A stretch of 21,262 bases of DNA from Cylindrodendrum hubeiense. Lineage: Eukaryota; Ascomycota; Sordariomycetes; Hypocreales; Nectriaceae. Each line of letters opens with the position of its first letter. Position 1 is the stretch's first letter. A program made the position numbers and the translations under genes. The stretch spans positions 1 to 21,262 of the forward strand of contig JAANBB010000589.1 in NCBI GenBank assembly GCA_014621425.1, given 5' to 3'. The notes below the pieces were generated by a model, which did no database searches, was not told the DNA's origin, and saw only the letters and a list, made by a program, of their open reading frames with translations. Below are positions 1 through 9,200 of this stretch, piece after piece.

Positions 1-563
1 AGAGGGGAGAGGTACGTGGGTGACAGGTGTCCAGGTCTCGTCGTCGGGGGGCGAAGCGCCGGGAACGCAGCGTATTAAGGAGCTTGGGGGGAGCGTGGCG
101 GCGGTCCGGCGTCGGTCGACGAAGAGTTCTGGGGGCGGTAGGGCGTGCGTGATGGAAATCTGAGTAGTGATATCTCGTCAAGCGTACACTGGTGGGTGTG
201 GAAGTTGGGTTGAGGATAAGGTATGAAAATGACCATGCACCGGAGCACGGTAAATTCCGGTCCGCCAAAGTCGGGGTCGTGTACCACCATTGCCAGCCCG
301 GATCACGTGCGCAAGGGGGTGTTTGCGTTGCCCAGTCAACAACGACTACGCCACCCCAAACAATGCCATGGTCCATCGAAGCTCCATCTCGGGGAATTAC
401 CGCTGTCCTTAACATTGCTTGAAAGGTCCACACGTCTTTTCTTTTGGTTCTCTATCTGAAGTCAAGAGAATAGCGCGACTTAGGCTGGTTCCTTTTCCTC
501 CAACATCTCCATTGATCACTCTCATCAACATCACTCCTGTTTATCCGATCACTACAGGGCACC
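1..563. other. Upstream/5' leader region of the F-BAR gene
   Basis: No convincing coding region is seen; short open frames here lack introns, domains or family resemblance. A CACGTG palindrome (E-box, the type bound by bHLH factors) lies at 304-309. From about 480 to 563 the plus strand becomes pyrimidine-rich, as is usual just upstream of fungal start codons. The region probably holds the promoter and 5' leader of the gene starting at 564. What lies to the left of base 1 is not visible. Confidence 0.5.
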
Positions 564-3500
564 ATGCCTGCGTCAACGGCGGAGGCGCCAGCCGTTGCGC
601 TGTCTTGTGAGCATACGACCAAAACCGCTTTCCATGTCAATTTGCTAATCGCCGCGTGTGTCAGTCGCAAACAACTTTTGGGGCAAGGACGATGCTGGAG
701 TTGGGCCCATGCTTAGCCGTTTGGCTGGGGCTAAACAGACCTGCGATGAATTACGGGCTTTCTATGGTGGTAGGTTCCCCCATAACGTTACCTCTATCCC
801 CAGTCCCGTATCTGACCCGCATCATCTGTACAGCACGAGCATCGATCGAGGACGAATATGCCCGAAAGCTCGGCAGCTTGTGTCGGAAGTCACTGGGATC
901 CAACGAATCAGGTACTTTGAAGACATCGTTGGACACTCTCCGTGGTGAGGTCGAGCAGATGGCCAAACAACATCAAAACATCGCAGCCCAGATGAAGACA
1001 GAGTTAGAGGAGCCATTGGGTGCGTTCGCTGGCGGTATGAAGGAACGACGCAAGATCGTCCAGAATACCGTTGAGAAGCTTCTCAAGGTGAAGATGCAGC
1101 AAACACAACATGTGAACAAGGTTCGTCCAACCGGCACTTGGCTGTCTCAACATGATGCTGACTCTATCAAAGACGCGAGACAAGTACGAGCAAGAGTGCC
1201 TGAAGATTAAGGGCTACCTTGCTCAAGGCCACATGGTTATGGGTCAGGAAGAACGACGTAACAAGGCGAAGCTTGAAAAGACACAAATCAGCCTCGCAAC
1301 CTCCAACACCGAGTATGAGACCGCCGTTAAAGCTCTGGAAGATACCACAGCTAGGTGGAACAGAGAATGGAAGGCCGCGGCCGACAAGTTCCAGGACTTG
1401 GAAGAGGAGCGCTTGGATTTCACCAAGAGCAGTTTGTGGACCTTTGCCAACATCGCATCCACGGTATGCGTTAGTGACGACTCGTCGTGTGAGAAGATTC
1501 GACTGTCTTTGGAGAAGATGGACGTCGAGAGTGACATCATCACATTCATCACCGACCGTGGCACGGGTCAGGAAATTCCTGACGCGCCAAGGTACATCAA
1601 CTTCTGTCGTGGCGACATCAACGACAGTCAGTCGGAAGCTTCAGAGGATGACAACTACTCCGTGGCTCAGTTCCCTCGCAATATCAACCCAGCATTTAGA
1701 TCATCATCTCCTCAACCATCCACCTTTGAGTCACATCACGACCCTGACTCAGCTTTGGCTTTGAACCTGGCGCACAGAGAGACCGCACCACTTAGTCGAC
1801 GAGAGCCAACTCTTGCCTCGCAGAAGGCCCCTCAACCACCCCAAGACGAGCAGCTCCCGCAGCTCCCGCAGCCCCCCCTTCAACAACAGCTTCATCATCA
1901 GCAATCTCCTCGCAAACAGCCTGTTCAGCAGCCTCCCCCACAGCCTGTTCAACAGTCTCTTCAGCAACGACAGCACCCAATGCACCAACAGATGACTAAA
2001 CCGATGGCGCAGCCGATGAGACAGTCACTGGAGATGAGGAGATCTACTGATGAGCAGTACCATCGACAACCAGCGCAATCGCTGGATATGAGAAGATCTA
2101 CTGAGGAGCAGTTCCATCGACAGCCAGTACAGGCGTTAGACATGAGGAGATCTACCGAGGAGCAATTCTATCGACAGCCAGTACAATCGTTGGACATAAG
2201 GAGGTCTACTGAGGAACAGCCCCATCGGCAACCAGTACAGGCGTTAGACACGAGGAGACCCAATGAGGAACAGCTCCATCGACAGCCAGTACAGGCGCTG
2301 GATATGAGGAGACCCAACGAGGAACAGCTCCACCGACAGCCAGTACAGTCTTTGGAGATGAGGAGATCGACCGAGGAGCAGATCCATCGGCAGCCAGTAC
2401 ATACAGCACCTGCAACACCTGCAGCACATGTTGCACCACTCGCGCAACCAGCACATCCAACACCTGTGCAAATAAAGGGTTATGATGTCAACCAACACGG
2501 CCCTGTTGCCGCAGTGCCGCACGACCCATATCCCATGGACGGTATGACAATGTTGTGCCGTACTGGCCCTTCTGGCCCCCCTTCCGATCGAAGTTCTCAG
2601 GTCACTTCTGCTCGACCATCGAGCAGGGACTCTCACAGCTCCTACTCTAATCCCACTTCGTTCTCTAGCATGGAGCCTCCCAGTGGAAAGACATCACCAG
2701 TTAAACAACATCCTGCTCCGGTACCAAGTCCGATAAAGCTCGTTGCGAAGAAGAAGAGTGGATTTCTGAAGAACCACGCACCCTTATTCAGACGTAAGAG
2801 TCAAAAGGAGATTCAGCCCTCACCTCAGTCGAATAGAAACACCTGGCATGCAGCTAGCTCGCGTAACAACGCAAGCCCTACCCGCAAACCGCATCTATAT
2901 AACAAAGAAACCCCGATCCTGGCGCAGGAGCGGACTCAAAGCCCCGAGCCCATTGACGCGAACGCTAGCCTGGCGCTGGGAGTTGGCCAGAATGTGTTCC
3001 CTGTCTCCAACCCAGACGAGAAGAAACGACCGGGAGCGACTCCTGCGAAGGAGCCCGAAGAGATAGACCCTCTTGCTCTTGCTCTTGCGAAAATCAAGGG
3101 CAATTCCCTTGGCAAGCAGTCTTCCGTCAGAATGTCTGCGGATCATTACCACGGCATTGCAACACCCGTCCCTTCGTCTGAGGCGAGCGGCCCTCGGTCT
3201 GTCCCAGCCCCTGGAAGCCATGAAGCCGCATCCGTCAAGAGGGGGACGCCCCCTCCCTCATACCACACCCCTGCTCAGGTATCGAGGTTGGGTGTGCCTC
3301 CTCCCGCAGTGACTTCCAAGGCTATGAAAGAGGCTACCAAGAAGGTTACCAACCAAGCCCGAAGCGTCTTTGGAGAGGCGGCTGGTCGACCTGGATCTGT
3401 TGGTTACAACGCGGCGCCCTCGCGACCCACCACTCGAGGCACGGATATGAGCCGAGACTCTGGAAGCTATAGCGCAGCCCCCTCGCGGTCTGGCACTCGG

Positions 3501-4344
3501 GCAACCGAGATGAGCCGGGCTGACAAGGGCGGGTATGCCGCGCCTCCTAGAGCCCGCTCAAGTACTCGGGGTACTGACGTGCCCTCCCCTGTCGCTCGAC
3601 CAGGCACAAGGGGTTCCGATATGTCACGCGGGGGATCTGGAGTTTATGGAACTTCCCCAGTCTCAAGACCCGGGACTAGAGGCACCGATATGCCCAGGGC
3701 TACCTCACCAGCACCCATACGGAGTGCATCTCCCCAGCCGCCCAGGAACGATTCATCCAGAATGAGTTATCGATCAGTCTCGCCAAACCCTTACGCTAGC
3801 AGCCAGCGCAGCCCATCTCAGATGAGCTCGCCGCAGAAGCGTGGCTCTGACCAATATTACCAGCAGCCGGCTCCGCAAGAGGCCAGCCGAGCGCCATCCC
3901 CCGCTAGATACAGGGATTATAACCGCCCCCAGAGCAGCTATGGCGGCAGTGATATGGCTGTTCAGCTTGCTGATCCATATGGCTCGCAGAGAAGCCGGGG
4001 CAGTCGGCCAGAGTCCCGTGCAACGGGAATATTTAACGAAGAAGGCTCGCGTCAACGAAGCAAGAGTGTGGCCGATCCTTCTCGACTTTACACGAGTGAT
4101 GGCAGAGCAATCCTGCATTATGGTGAGTCCGCAGAAACGATACCGAGTTGAATGGAGACTAACGAATTGCTTTGTAGCGCGCGCATTGTACGTGTACCAG
4201 GCGGCTATCCCAGAAGAGCTGGGTTTTGCCAAGGGCGATTACCTGGCGGTGCTCCGTCACCAAGACGATGGATGGTGGGAGGCCGAGGTCCACGGCACCG
4301 GACGCAATGGGCTGGTCCCAAGCAATTACCTCCAGCCCTGCTGA
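564..4344 (+). CDS. F-BAR and SH3 domain cytokinesis scaffold (Cdc15/Imp2/Hof1 family)
   Basis: Proteins of this family bend and bind plasma membrane through an F-BAR dimer and recruit formins, myosin and septum enzymes to the contractile ring through SH3. My model has five exons: 564-606, 665-769, 834-1120, 1173-4122 and 4178-4344, giving 1183 residues. The FCH/F-BAR starts at FANNFWGKDDAGVGP and continues through EDEYARKL, the HQNIA segment and KAKLEKTQISLA to about residue 270. A long disordered linker follows, rich in Pro/Gln, with two tandem-repeat blocks and many Ser-Pro sites. The C-terminal SH3 (about 1129-1183) runs from ARALYVYQ through DDGWWEAE to GLVPSNYLQPC. The last intron (4123-4177) falls just before the SH3; its branch site is CTAAC. 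The exon 2 donor could also be at 767 instead of 770, removing one residue. The start ATG has ACC before it. Family assignment is firm; whether it corresponds to Cdc15 or Imp2 is not decidable here. Confidence 0.93.
2016..2393 (+). repeat. Seven-copy 54-bp in-frame tandem repeat in the F-BAR protein linker
   Basis: Seven consecutive 54-bp units encode an 18-residue repeat with consensus PVQ(S/A)LDMRRSTEEQxHRQ (about residues 427-552). Unit starts are 2016, 2070, 2124, 2178, 2232, 2286 and 2340. The constant part is the Arg-Arg pair and the EEQ..HRQ (or YRQ) segment. Units 5 and 6 (2232-2339) carry RRPN in place of RRST. All units keep frame, so copy number can vary without breaking the gene. 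Confidence 0.95.
3411..3705 (+). repeat. Degenerate five-copy repeat with an R(G/A)(T/S)(D/E)(M/V) core
   Basis: Within the distal linker of the F-BAR protein, a block of about 20-25 residues recurs five times, each with a core such as RPTTRGTDMSR, RSGTRATEMSR, RSSTRGTDVPS, RPGTRGSDMSR or RPGTRGTDMPR. Spacing is less regular than in the upstream block, so this is an older or more diverged repeat. The segment is basic and Ser/Pro-rich and is probably disordered. Confidence 0.85.
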
Positions 4345-4856
4345 TTCATTGACCTGAGCGATTAAGCGACTGGCTAGCTTACTGATTGATTGATTGATGG
4401 ATTTGATTGACGACTCTGCGAATACCGTTGGCTTTTGACGGCGAGTTAGTACGGAGCTTGGGACGGGCGTGTTTGGTTTTGGTTGTACATGTCACGACTT
4501 GGAATCTTCTTTCATCTGGGCGTTCTTTTTTCTTCTTCAACAAGAATGCTTCCAGATGTCGTTCTTTTATGATAATTAGGGAAACATATATTATTTCTTT
4601 TTTCTTCTAGACATCTAAAACGCTGTCGTCGAAAGTGATGTATATATATATATATAAAATGTTGACGAGGGCATCGAAGTTGGGTGCTTGAAAGTGCCAA
4701 GGGTACGTACTGTGCAAGGGTCTGGAGCTATGACGTTGGGAGCTGTTGAGCTTGGCCCTCCATCGTTCACATGCCACTCAACGGCCTCTTCCCTGCCACC
4801 ATTCCACCCTCTCCAACATCTACGCGATCCGCGTTAACGGACGTACCGTGCTTGCA
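4345..4856. other. Intergenic: F-BAR 3' UTR and seipin leader
   Basis: This stretch holds the probable 3' UTR of the F-BAR gene, with a GATT microsatellite (about 4383-4400), T-rich runs (4527-4545, 4595-4610) and a (TA)8 tract at 4641-4656. The last ~100 bases are the likely promoter/leader of the seipin gene. I see no further gene. Confidence 0.6.
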
Positions 4857-4948
4857 ATGGTAATTATGTGCCATAACACGACTCTGGTAACCGATATTGA
4901 CCGGCATCTTGTTTTAGGAAACCTTACAGGAGACAGCGCGACTCGTAA
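4771..4948 (+). promoter_or_regulatory. Possible upstream ORF overlapping the seipin start
   Basis: An ATG at 4771 precedes the proposed seipin ATG (4857) in another frame. In unspliced RNA it reads 30 codons to a TAA at 4861-4863, inside intron 1. In RNA spliced 4859/4918 it reads through the main start and stops at 4946-4948, so it would overlap the seipin start. This matters only if transcription begins upstream of 4771, which cannot be told from sequence. The same ATG is also the start of an alternative seipin model. Confidence 0.35.
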
Positions 4949-6131
4949 CTTCGAAGCCCGCCCAGCGGCTCGTGGTCAACACCATCCTCCTGGTATCAAG
5001 CGCCGCCACCCTCCTTGGCCTGGCGGGAATCGCATCGGCTTTGTTCTTCCAGAATTTCCTCCCACACCAGGTCGTTACGACGCCCTTGCATCTGCAATAT
5101 GGGTATGTTGCGCCGTCCTGTCTATTGCACGCTGTGGTGGTTTGACTGACTCTGTTGGGCACAGGTCTGGTGTTAATCCGTATGGCATCGCGTCAATCGC
5201 CACGCCGCCGATGAAGTCTCAACAAGAATACGATATATCACTGACCCTCTCCATGCCGCGATCCTCCCCGAATATCGACCGAGGAAACTTCATGATCAGC
5301 CTACACCTTCTTGACGCGACAGCCGACGGCCGACTCGACACCAGCGCCCAACTCCACGCCGCCGAGCATGCGGGCTTCGGGGAGACTGAGATTCTCTTCA
5401 GCTCCCGCAGATCGGCCTTGCTGCCATACGTCGACCCCGTCGTCTCGCTTGCGACACGGGTGCTTTTTCTGTTCTACCACATATTTGCACCCGGATCCAG
5501 TACAAGCGAGATGGTTATACCACTGGCAGAACGCGTTTGGTTTCCAAAAGGCTCAAAAATCCCTGGCTCAGCCTACGTCGAGGTCGAGGCTGGACAAGCG
5601 ATTCAGGTTTACCATGCGGCCTTGAGGCTAACGGCCCAGCTACGTGGACTCCGCTGGTTGATGGTGCACTACCGCATTTCCACCTACCTTGCATTCACGT
5701 TTCTCTTTTGGGTTTGCGAGCTTGTATTTATGGGGATTGCATGGGGCGTTTGGAGTGTGACGACTGGATCACCGCCTGGAGATGCCGGCGTCAAAACACA
5801 GAGGCTAGAGGGAGCCTGGCAACAAGCCGTCAAGGCCGAGGAAGAGGAGGACGGGAGAGAAGCCGAAGACGAAGATCGGCCTACAACGTTCCCTACGTAT
5901 GGGAGGCAACCACCGCTCAAGTATGAACCAGAGGTAAAGCAGGAGGGTATTGAGGAGCAGCTGTTGTCGGAGCTTCCCAGAGGAGGAGCCGAGGCCGACG
6001 ACGAGGATGAAGAGGAAGAAGAGGATGAAGATGACGATGGCCGGAGGGGAGACTCTGGACTGGGGACGAGCTACAGCGAGGAGGGCAGTGGAAGGATCCG
6101 TCGGAGGGCATCGCGGAATATGGATGAGTAA
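4857..6131 (+). CDS. Seipin family protein (lipid-droplet biogenesis)
   Basis: Seipin is an ER membrane protein that forms rings at ER-lipid droplet contacts and controls droplet budding and triglyceride flow. The model is exon 4857-4859 (ATG only), intron 4860-4917, exon 4918-5102, intron 5103-5164, exon 5165-6131, giving 384 residues. Transmembrane helix 1 spans about residues 19-45, followed by the family hallmark LHLQYGSGVNPYG across the second splice junction. The lumenal domain contains SQQEYDISLTLSMPRSSPN and RGNFMISLHLL. Transmembrane helix 2 is about 234-260 (YLAFTFLFWVCELVFMGIAW). The cytosolic tail is long and highly acidic (about 341-356). An alternative first exon 4771-4842 with donor GTACCG also joins in frame and would add 23 residues. 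I prefer the one-codon exon because the resulting Met-Glu start sits a normal distance from helix 1. Family assignment is strong; the exact N-terminus is not. Confidence 0.88.
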   Translation: MVIMCHNTTLVTDIDRHLVLGNLTGDSATRNFEARPAARGQHHPPGIKRRHPPWPGGNRIGFVLPEFPPTPGRYDALASAIWVCCAVLSIARCGGLTDSVGHRSGVNPYGIASIATPPMKSQQEYDISLTLSMPRSSPNIDRGNFMISLHLLDATADGRLDTSAQLHAAEHAGFGETEILFSSRRSALLPYVDPVVSLATRVLFLFYHIFAPGSSTSEMVIPLAERVWFPKGSKIPGSAYVEVEAGQAIQVYHAALRLTAQLRGLRWLMVHYRISTYLAFTFLFWVCELVFMGIAWGVWSVTTGSPPGDAGVKTQRLEGAWQQAVKAEEEEDGREAEDEDRPTTFPTYGRQPPLKYEPEVKQEGIEEQLLSELPRGGAEADDEDEEEEEDEDDDGRRGDSGLGTSYSEEGSGRIRRRASRNMDE

Positions 6132-6140
6132 AGGAGCTGG

Positions 6141-6214
6141 ATGAGATGTGATGGGACATGATGGAGTATGGGATGTGATGGGATATGGGATGGGATATGA
6201 TGGGATATGAGTGA
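6141..6214 (+). repeat. GATGGGATAT-type minisatellite
   Basis: Variants of GATGTGATGGGATATG recur about five times just after the seipin stop codon. It is probably within the seipin 3' UTR. The repeat is purine-rich on the plus strand and imperfect. Confidence 0.7.
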
Positions 6215-6979
6215 TGAAACGCTTGATGGCTTGTAGATAGATACCCGAAGAGTTGTTATGATGACACATTTTGATACCGACCTCAAGAGTTGTGACGGCA
6301 TGTACGTTGAGGTTGCATTGCATCTACGTCGACCTCTCTCCTTGTCTCCCCCTATCTCACTATGATGTTGTGATGAGATGGATCTGGCGCTTCCTCCGCC
6401 ACCCCGTGACGGCTGAAGTGGCTAGTCCTCTATTTGGCCATCGGGGCAGAATAGTAAAAAGGCCAAGGGGGAACGATGCCTACTTAGGCAGGGAGGTAGG
6501 TATTGTTCACACTAGGACTTTTACCCTCTGACCCGCGACACGTGCCCTGCCATCTACCCGCGTGTCAACTGAAGCCTCGTGTAATGGCCGCAAGGGGAGA
6601 AGGCTGAGGCTCTCGACTTACAACCCGGCCTAGGCAACGTCACGGGGAGTTCACCGTGCAAGTATCACTGGGTTACTCCAACTTTCGGGGGAGGGGGGCT
6701 TCCAGCTGTCATGTACCACGAGCCCCCCCCAGCCCCGCCGGGATCTGGCAGCCCCTCACACAAAGCTACCTCTTGCGCGCTGAGCAAGGAGCCGGCGACC
6801 ACCCGTCCACGGATCCGACGTCCGCTTTCAGGGACCTCATGGGACCTCGGGGGTACATGGGGGGGTTCGTCCATTGGTGCCTGGGCCGCCACCGTCCGGT
6901 TTTCCCGCTGGTTGTCTGTCTACCACCTGGCACATGCCACCTGCCACCCGCCGCCCGCCGCCCGCTGGACGCTGTCGGT

Positions 6980-7055
6980 CCAGTGGTGGGCGGTAGTGGA
7001 CCGTGGTGGCGGACAGCGGTGGGCAGCGGTGGACGGCGGTGGGCAGCAGCTGGAC
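6980..7055 (+). repeat. Imperfect GGTGG(A/G)C(A/G)GC repeat
   Basis: Short G-rich units such as GTGGTGGGCGGTAGTGGACC and GCGGTGGGCAGCGGTGGAC recur through about 75 bases. Most G runs are only two or three long, so this is not a clean quadruplex candidate. Confidence 0.6.
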
Positions 7056-7402
7056 AGTACCTAAGCGTCGCTGGCAGATAGCGCTGAATAGTGCTGGCTG
7101 GGCGGACGTAGGTACATACATCCCTTAGCAGGTGGCCGGCGGCTAGCTGGTTTCCCAGTGGCCCGTAGCCACCGCAGTCACTGTTCGTCGCGTGTTTGCT
7201 GCCCACTACTGGAGCGCTGGCCACCCTCCTCCTCCACCCTCCACCACCCACCACCGCCGTCCACCAATCGCCCTGTGGAAGCAGCCGCCACAGGGGATCC
7301 GGCTAGAGGCTTACCGCGAACCTTGGGACCTGCCAGTCCCTAGTGGGCGGCCGTGAGCGCTGAGCGACAGCGGTGGTTAGCGGAATCGGGCAGTGAACAG
7401 CA

Positions 7403-7436
7403 GGTACCTGGGTCAGTCGGTACCGTACCTAGGTAC
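7403..7436. repeat. Cluster of GGTACC / GTACCTAGGTAC palindromes
   Basis: GGTACC occurs at 7403-7408 and 7419-7424, followed by the 12-bp perfect palindrome GTACCTAGGTAC at 7425-7436. Function is unknown to me. They sit in the upstream region of the gene at 8734/9201. Confidence 0.75.
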
Positions 7437-7467
7437 CAAACGTAAGGGGGGAAAGGGGCGTGCTTAG

Positions 7468-7497
7468 GGTGGCTCACGGTGGCTCGCGGTGGCTCAC
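7468..7497 (+). repeat. Three tandem copies of a 10-bp GGTGGCTC(A/G)C unit
   Basis: Units lie at 7468-7477, 7478-7487 and 7488-7497; only one position differs. Confidence 0.9.
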
Positions 7498-7555
7498 AGG
7501 CACTCGCACACACTCACACACACTCTCACACACTCACACGCACTCACACGCGAGA
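7498..7555 (+). repeat. CACTCACACA microsatellite
   Basis: A run of CACTCACAC-like units directly follows the GGTGGCTC repeat. The plus strand is nearly free of G across most of it. Confidence 0.85.
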
Positions 7556-7614
7556 CGCAACTCCACTCCTCCATGATTCGCAAATCCACTATCCACCACC
7601 GGCCATCCACCATT

Positions 7615-7653
7615 CATCCCATCAGCCATCCCATCCGCCATCCCATCAGCCAT
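7615..7653 (+). repeat. Three tandem copies of a 12-bp CATCCCATC(A/C)GC unit
   Basis: Units lie at 7615-7626, 7627-7638 and 7639-7650, with looser CATCC repeats on both sides (about 7580-7690). Confidence 0.85.
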
Positions 7654-8160
7654 GCCCCCCATCTGAGCATCCATTCATCCACAATTCGCCAATCCACTCA
7701 CACTGGACGCATGGGGCACTGACGAACAATTATTGCATTCGTACTCCGTACGGCAAAGCGCAAAGCCTGTCCGTTCCCAGCTGTCATGCCATTGTCGTTC
7801 AAGTGGGCAGAGTGAGGGCCAATTGCTTCAAGTTGCGGTACTGTACTGTACTACTGTATGGTACTGGCTCCCCATCTGCAACTCATCAGTCAACTCCTCG
7901 GTCAACTCTTCTCCCACCCCCCCCAGTCGCGTCTGAAACCCATTCATCAGGCCCCTCAGGCCCCTCGGGCCCCTCTCCAGGCCTCCCTCATCATCTCGCC
8001 CTCGTCTCGTCTTTGTGCTCGTCCTCGTCCTTTTCTCTCTACTCCCCGTCAAATCTCTCTCCAACGCCTACGTACCACAGCCATCCCGGAGCCAGCATCC
8101 CCCGTCGTCAGCAGCCGTTGGACTCAATCGTCAGCTCCTCGGCCCTTAAATCACATCAGT

Positions 8161-8208
8161 CACCCAGTCACCCAGTCACCCAGTCGCCTAGTCACCTAGT
8201 CGCCCAGT
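8161..8208 (+). repeat. Six tandem copies of an 8-bp C(A/G)CC(C/T)AGT unit
   Basis: Units start at 8161, 8169, 8177, 8185, 8193 and 8201; the first three are identical. A second degenerate block of GTCCCTGA units follows at about 8271-8312. Confidence 0.9.
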
Positions 8209-9200
8209 CCCCGAACCCAGGAGGCATTGGATCGTCGCCGTTTTGCGCCCTGACCACCGCTCGTACACCCCGAGTCCCTGAGTCCAGTCCCTGAGTCCCT
8301 GCCCTGAGAGTCCCAGGGTCCCTCTTACAGCGCCGTTGACTGCTGTACCTACCACACACACGTACCACCTCCTCGTCCTCCACCCTCTCTCAGCGCTCCC
8401 TGCTCTCGCCTCTTGGTCCCGGCTTAATCCCCAATCTCCCCACGTCTCTTCTCCATCCACCCGTCGTCTCGCTCTCTTTCTCCTCCTTCACTCCGCGCCG
8501 CGCAACGCCCTTTTCAACCAGCATTCACCATCGCATTCTATCTATCGACTGCTCGAGACGCCCCCCGAATCTCTACTTGCTACTCAGTCGCCGACCTGCC
8601 CGCCGTCGACCCTGCTCTCTCTGCTGGTCAACCGAGTTTCAAGTCGTACCCACTGATTCCACCCGCTGATTCCACCCTCTGCTCCGTACTCTCGTGCGCT
8701 TCATCATACGAATTCGATTCTCTCTCCACCATAATGACTGCGTCTCTCGACTCTTCCCGGCCCATCATGGCCCCTTCGGTACGTCTGCCCGCCGTCGCCA
8801 CCACCTCTTCCACCGCTTCCACTCCTCCTTCTACTCCTTCTGCTGCCACTACACCCGCTGCCCCCTTGTTCGTCATCGTCATACCCTCTCTTTACCCATC
8901 CTCTTCCAGGAAACATCCCCTGTCCATCTCTTTGTCAACCCGGACATTGGTGCCGACTGCTCCCCCTCCCCTTGCAGGCCCCAGCTCCCCTTCGTCTTCC
9001 CAGTCTTGTTTCTGCTCTATCTGATTTTGCTACTTGTGTCGGGTGTCTCGCTCTTCGTCGCTCTTGTCTCTGTTCCATCTCTTGTTTCTTGCCTCCGAAC
9101 TCTTGTCTCCCCACTTGTTTCACACATACACGCGCTCTACTCTCCCTCTCATCACTCATACTTCCTACCTGCGACGCATCCTCCCCGAGACTCACCTGAC

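Larger units (their letters stand above)
6215..8733. other. Long intergenic region with repeats and a pyrimidine-rich leader
   Basis: No open frame in this 2.5 kb shows domain or coding character; the longer ones consist of low-complexity Pro, Ser, His or Arg. The left half (6330-7480) is GC-rich with GTGG-type and CCACC-type runs and a CACGTG at 6539-6544. From about 7490 to 8733 the plus strand is strongly C+T-rich, and there is no ATG between 7861 and 8733. That pattern fits the promoter and long 5' leader of the plus-strand gene downstream. Confidence 0.5.

Noticed and set aside
6656..7343. Several overlapping open frames on both strands
   Set aside because: They arise from GC-rich GTGG/CCACC repeats; translations are low-complexity and no frame is favoured.
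7479..8294. 271-codon plus-strand open frame
   Set aside because: It starts at a repeat, encodes His/Ser/Pro-rich low-complexity sequence and lies in the pyrimidine-rich leader.
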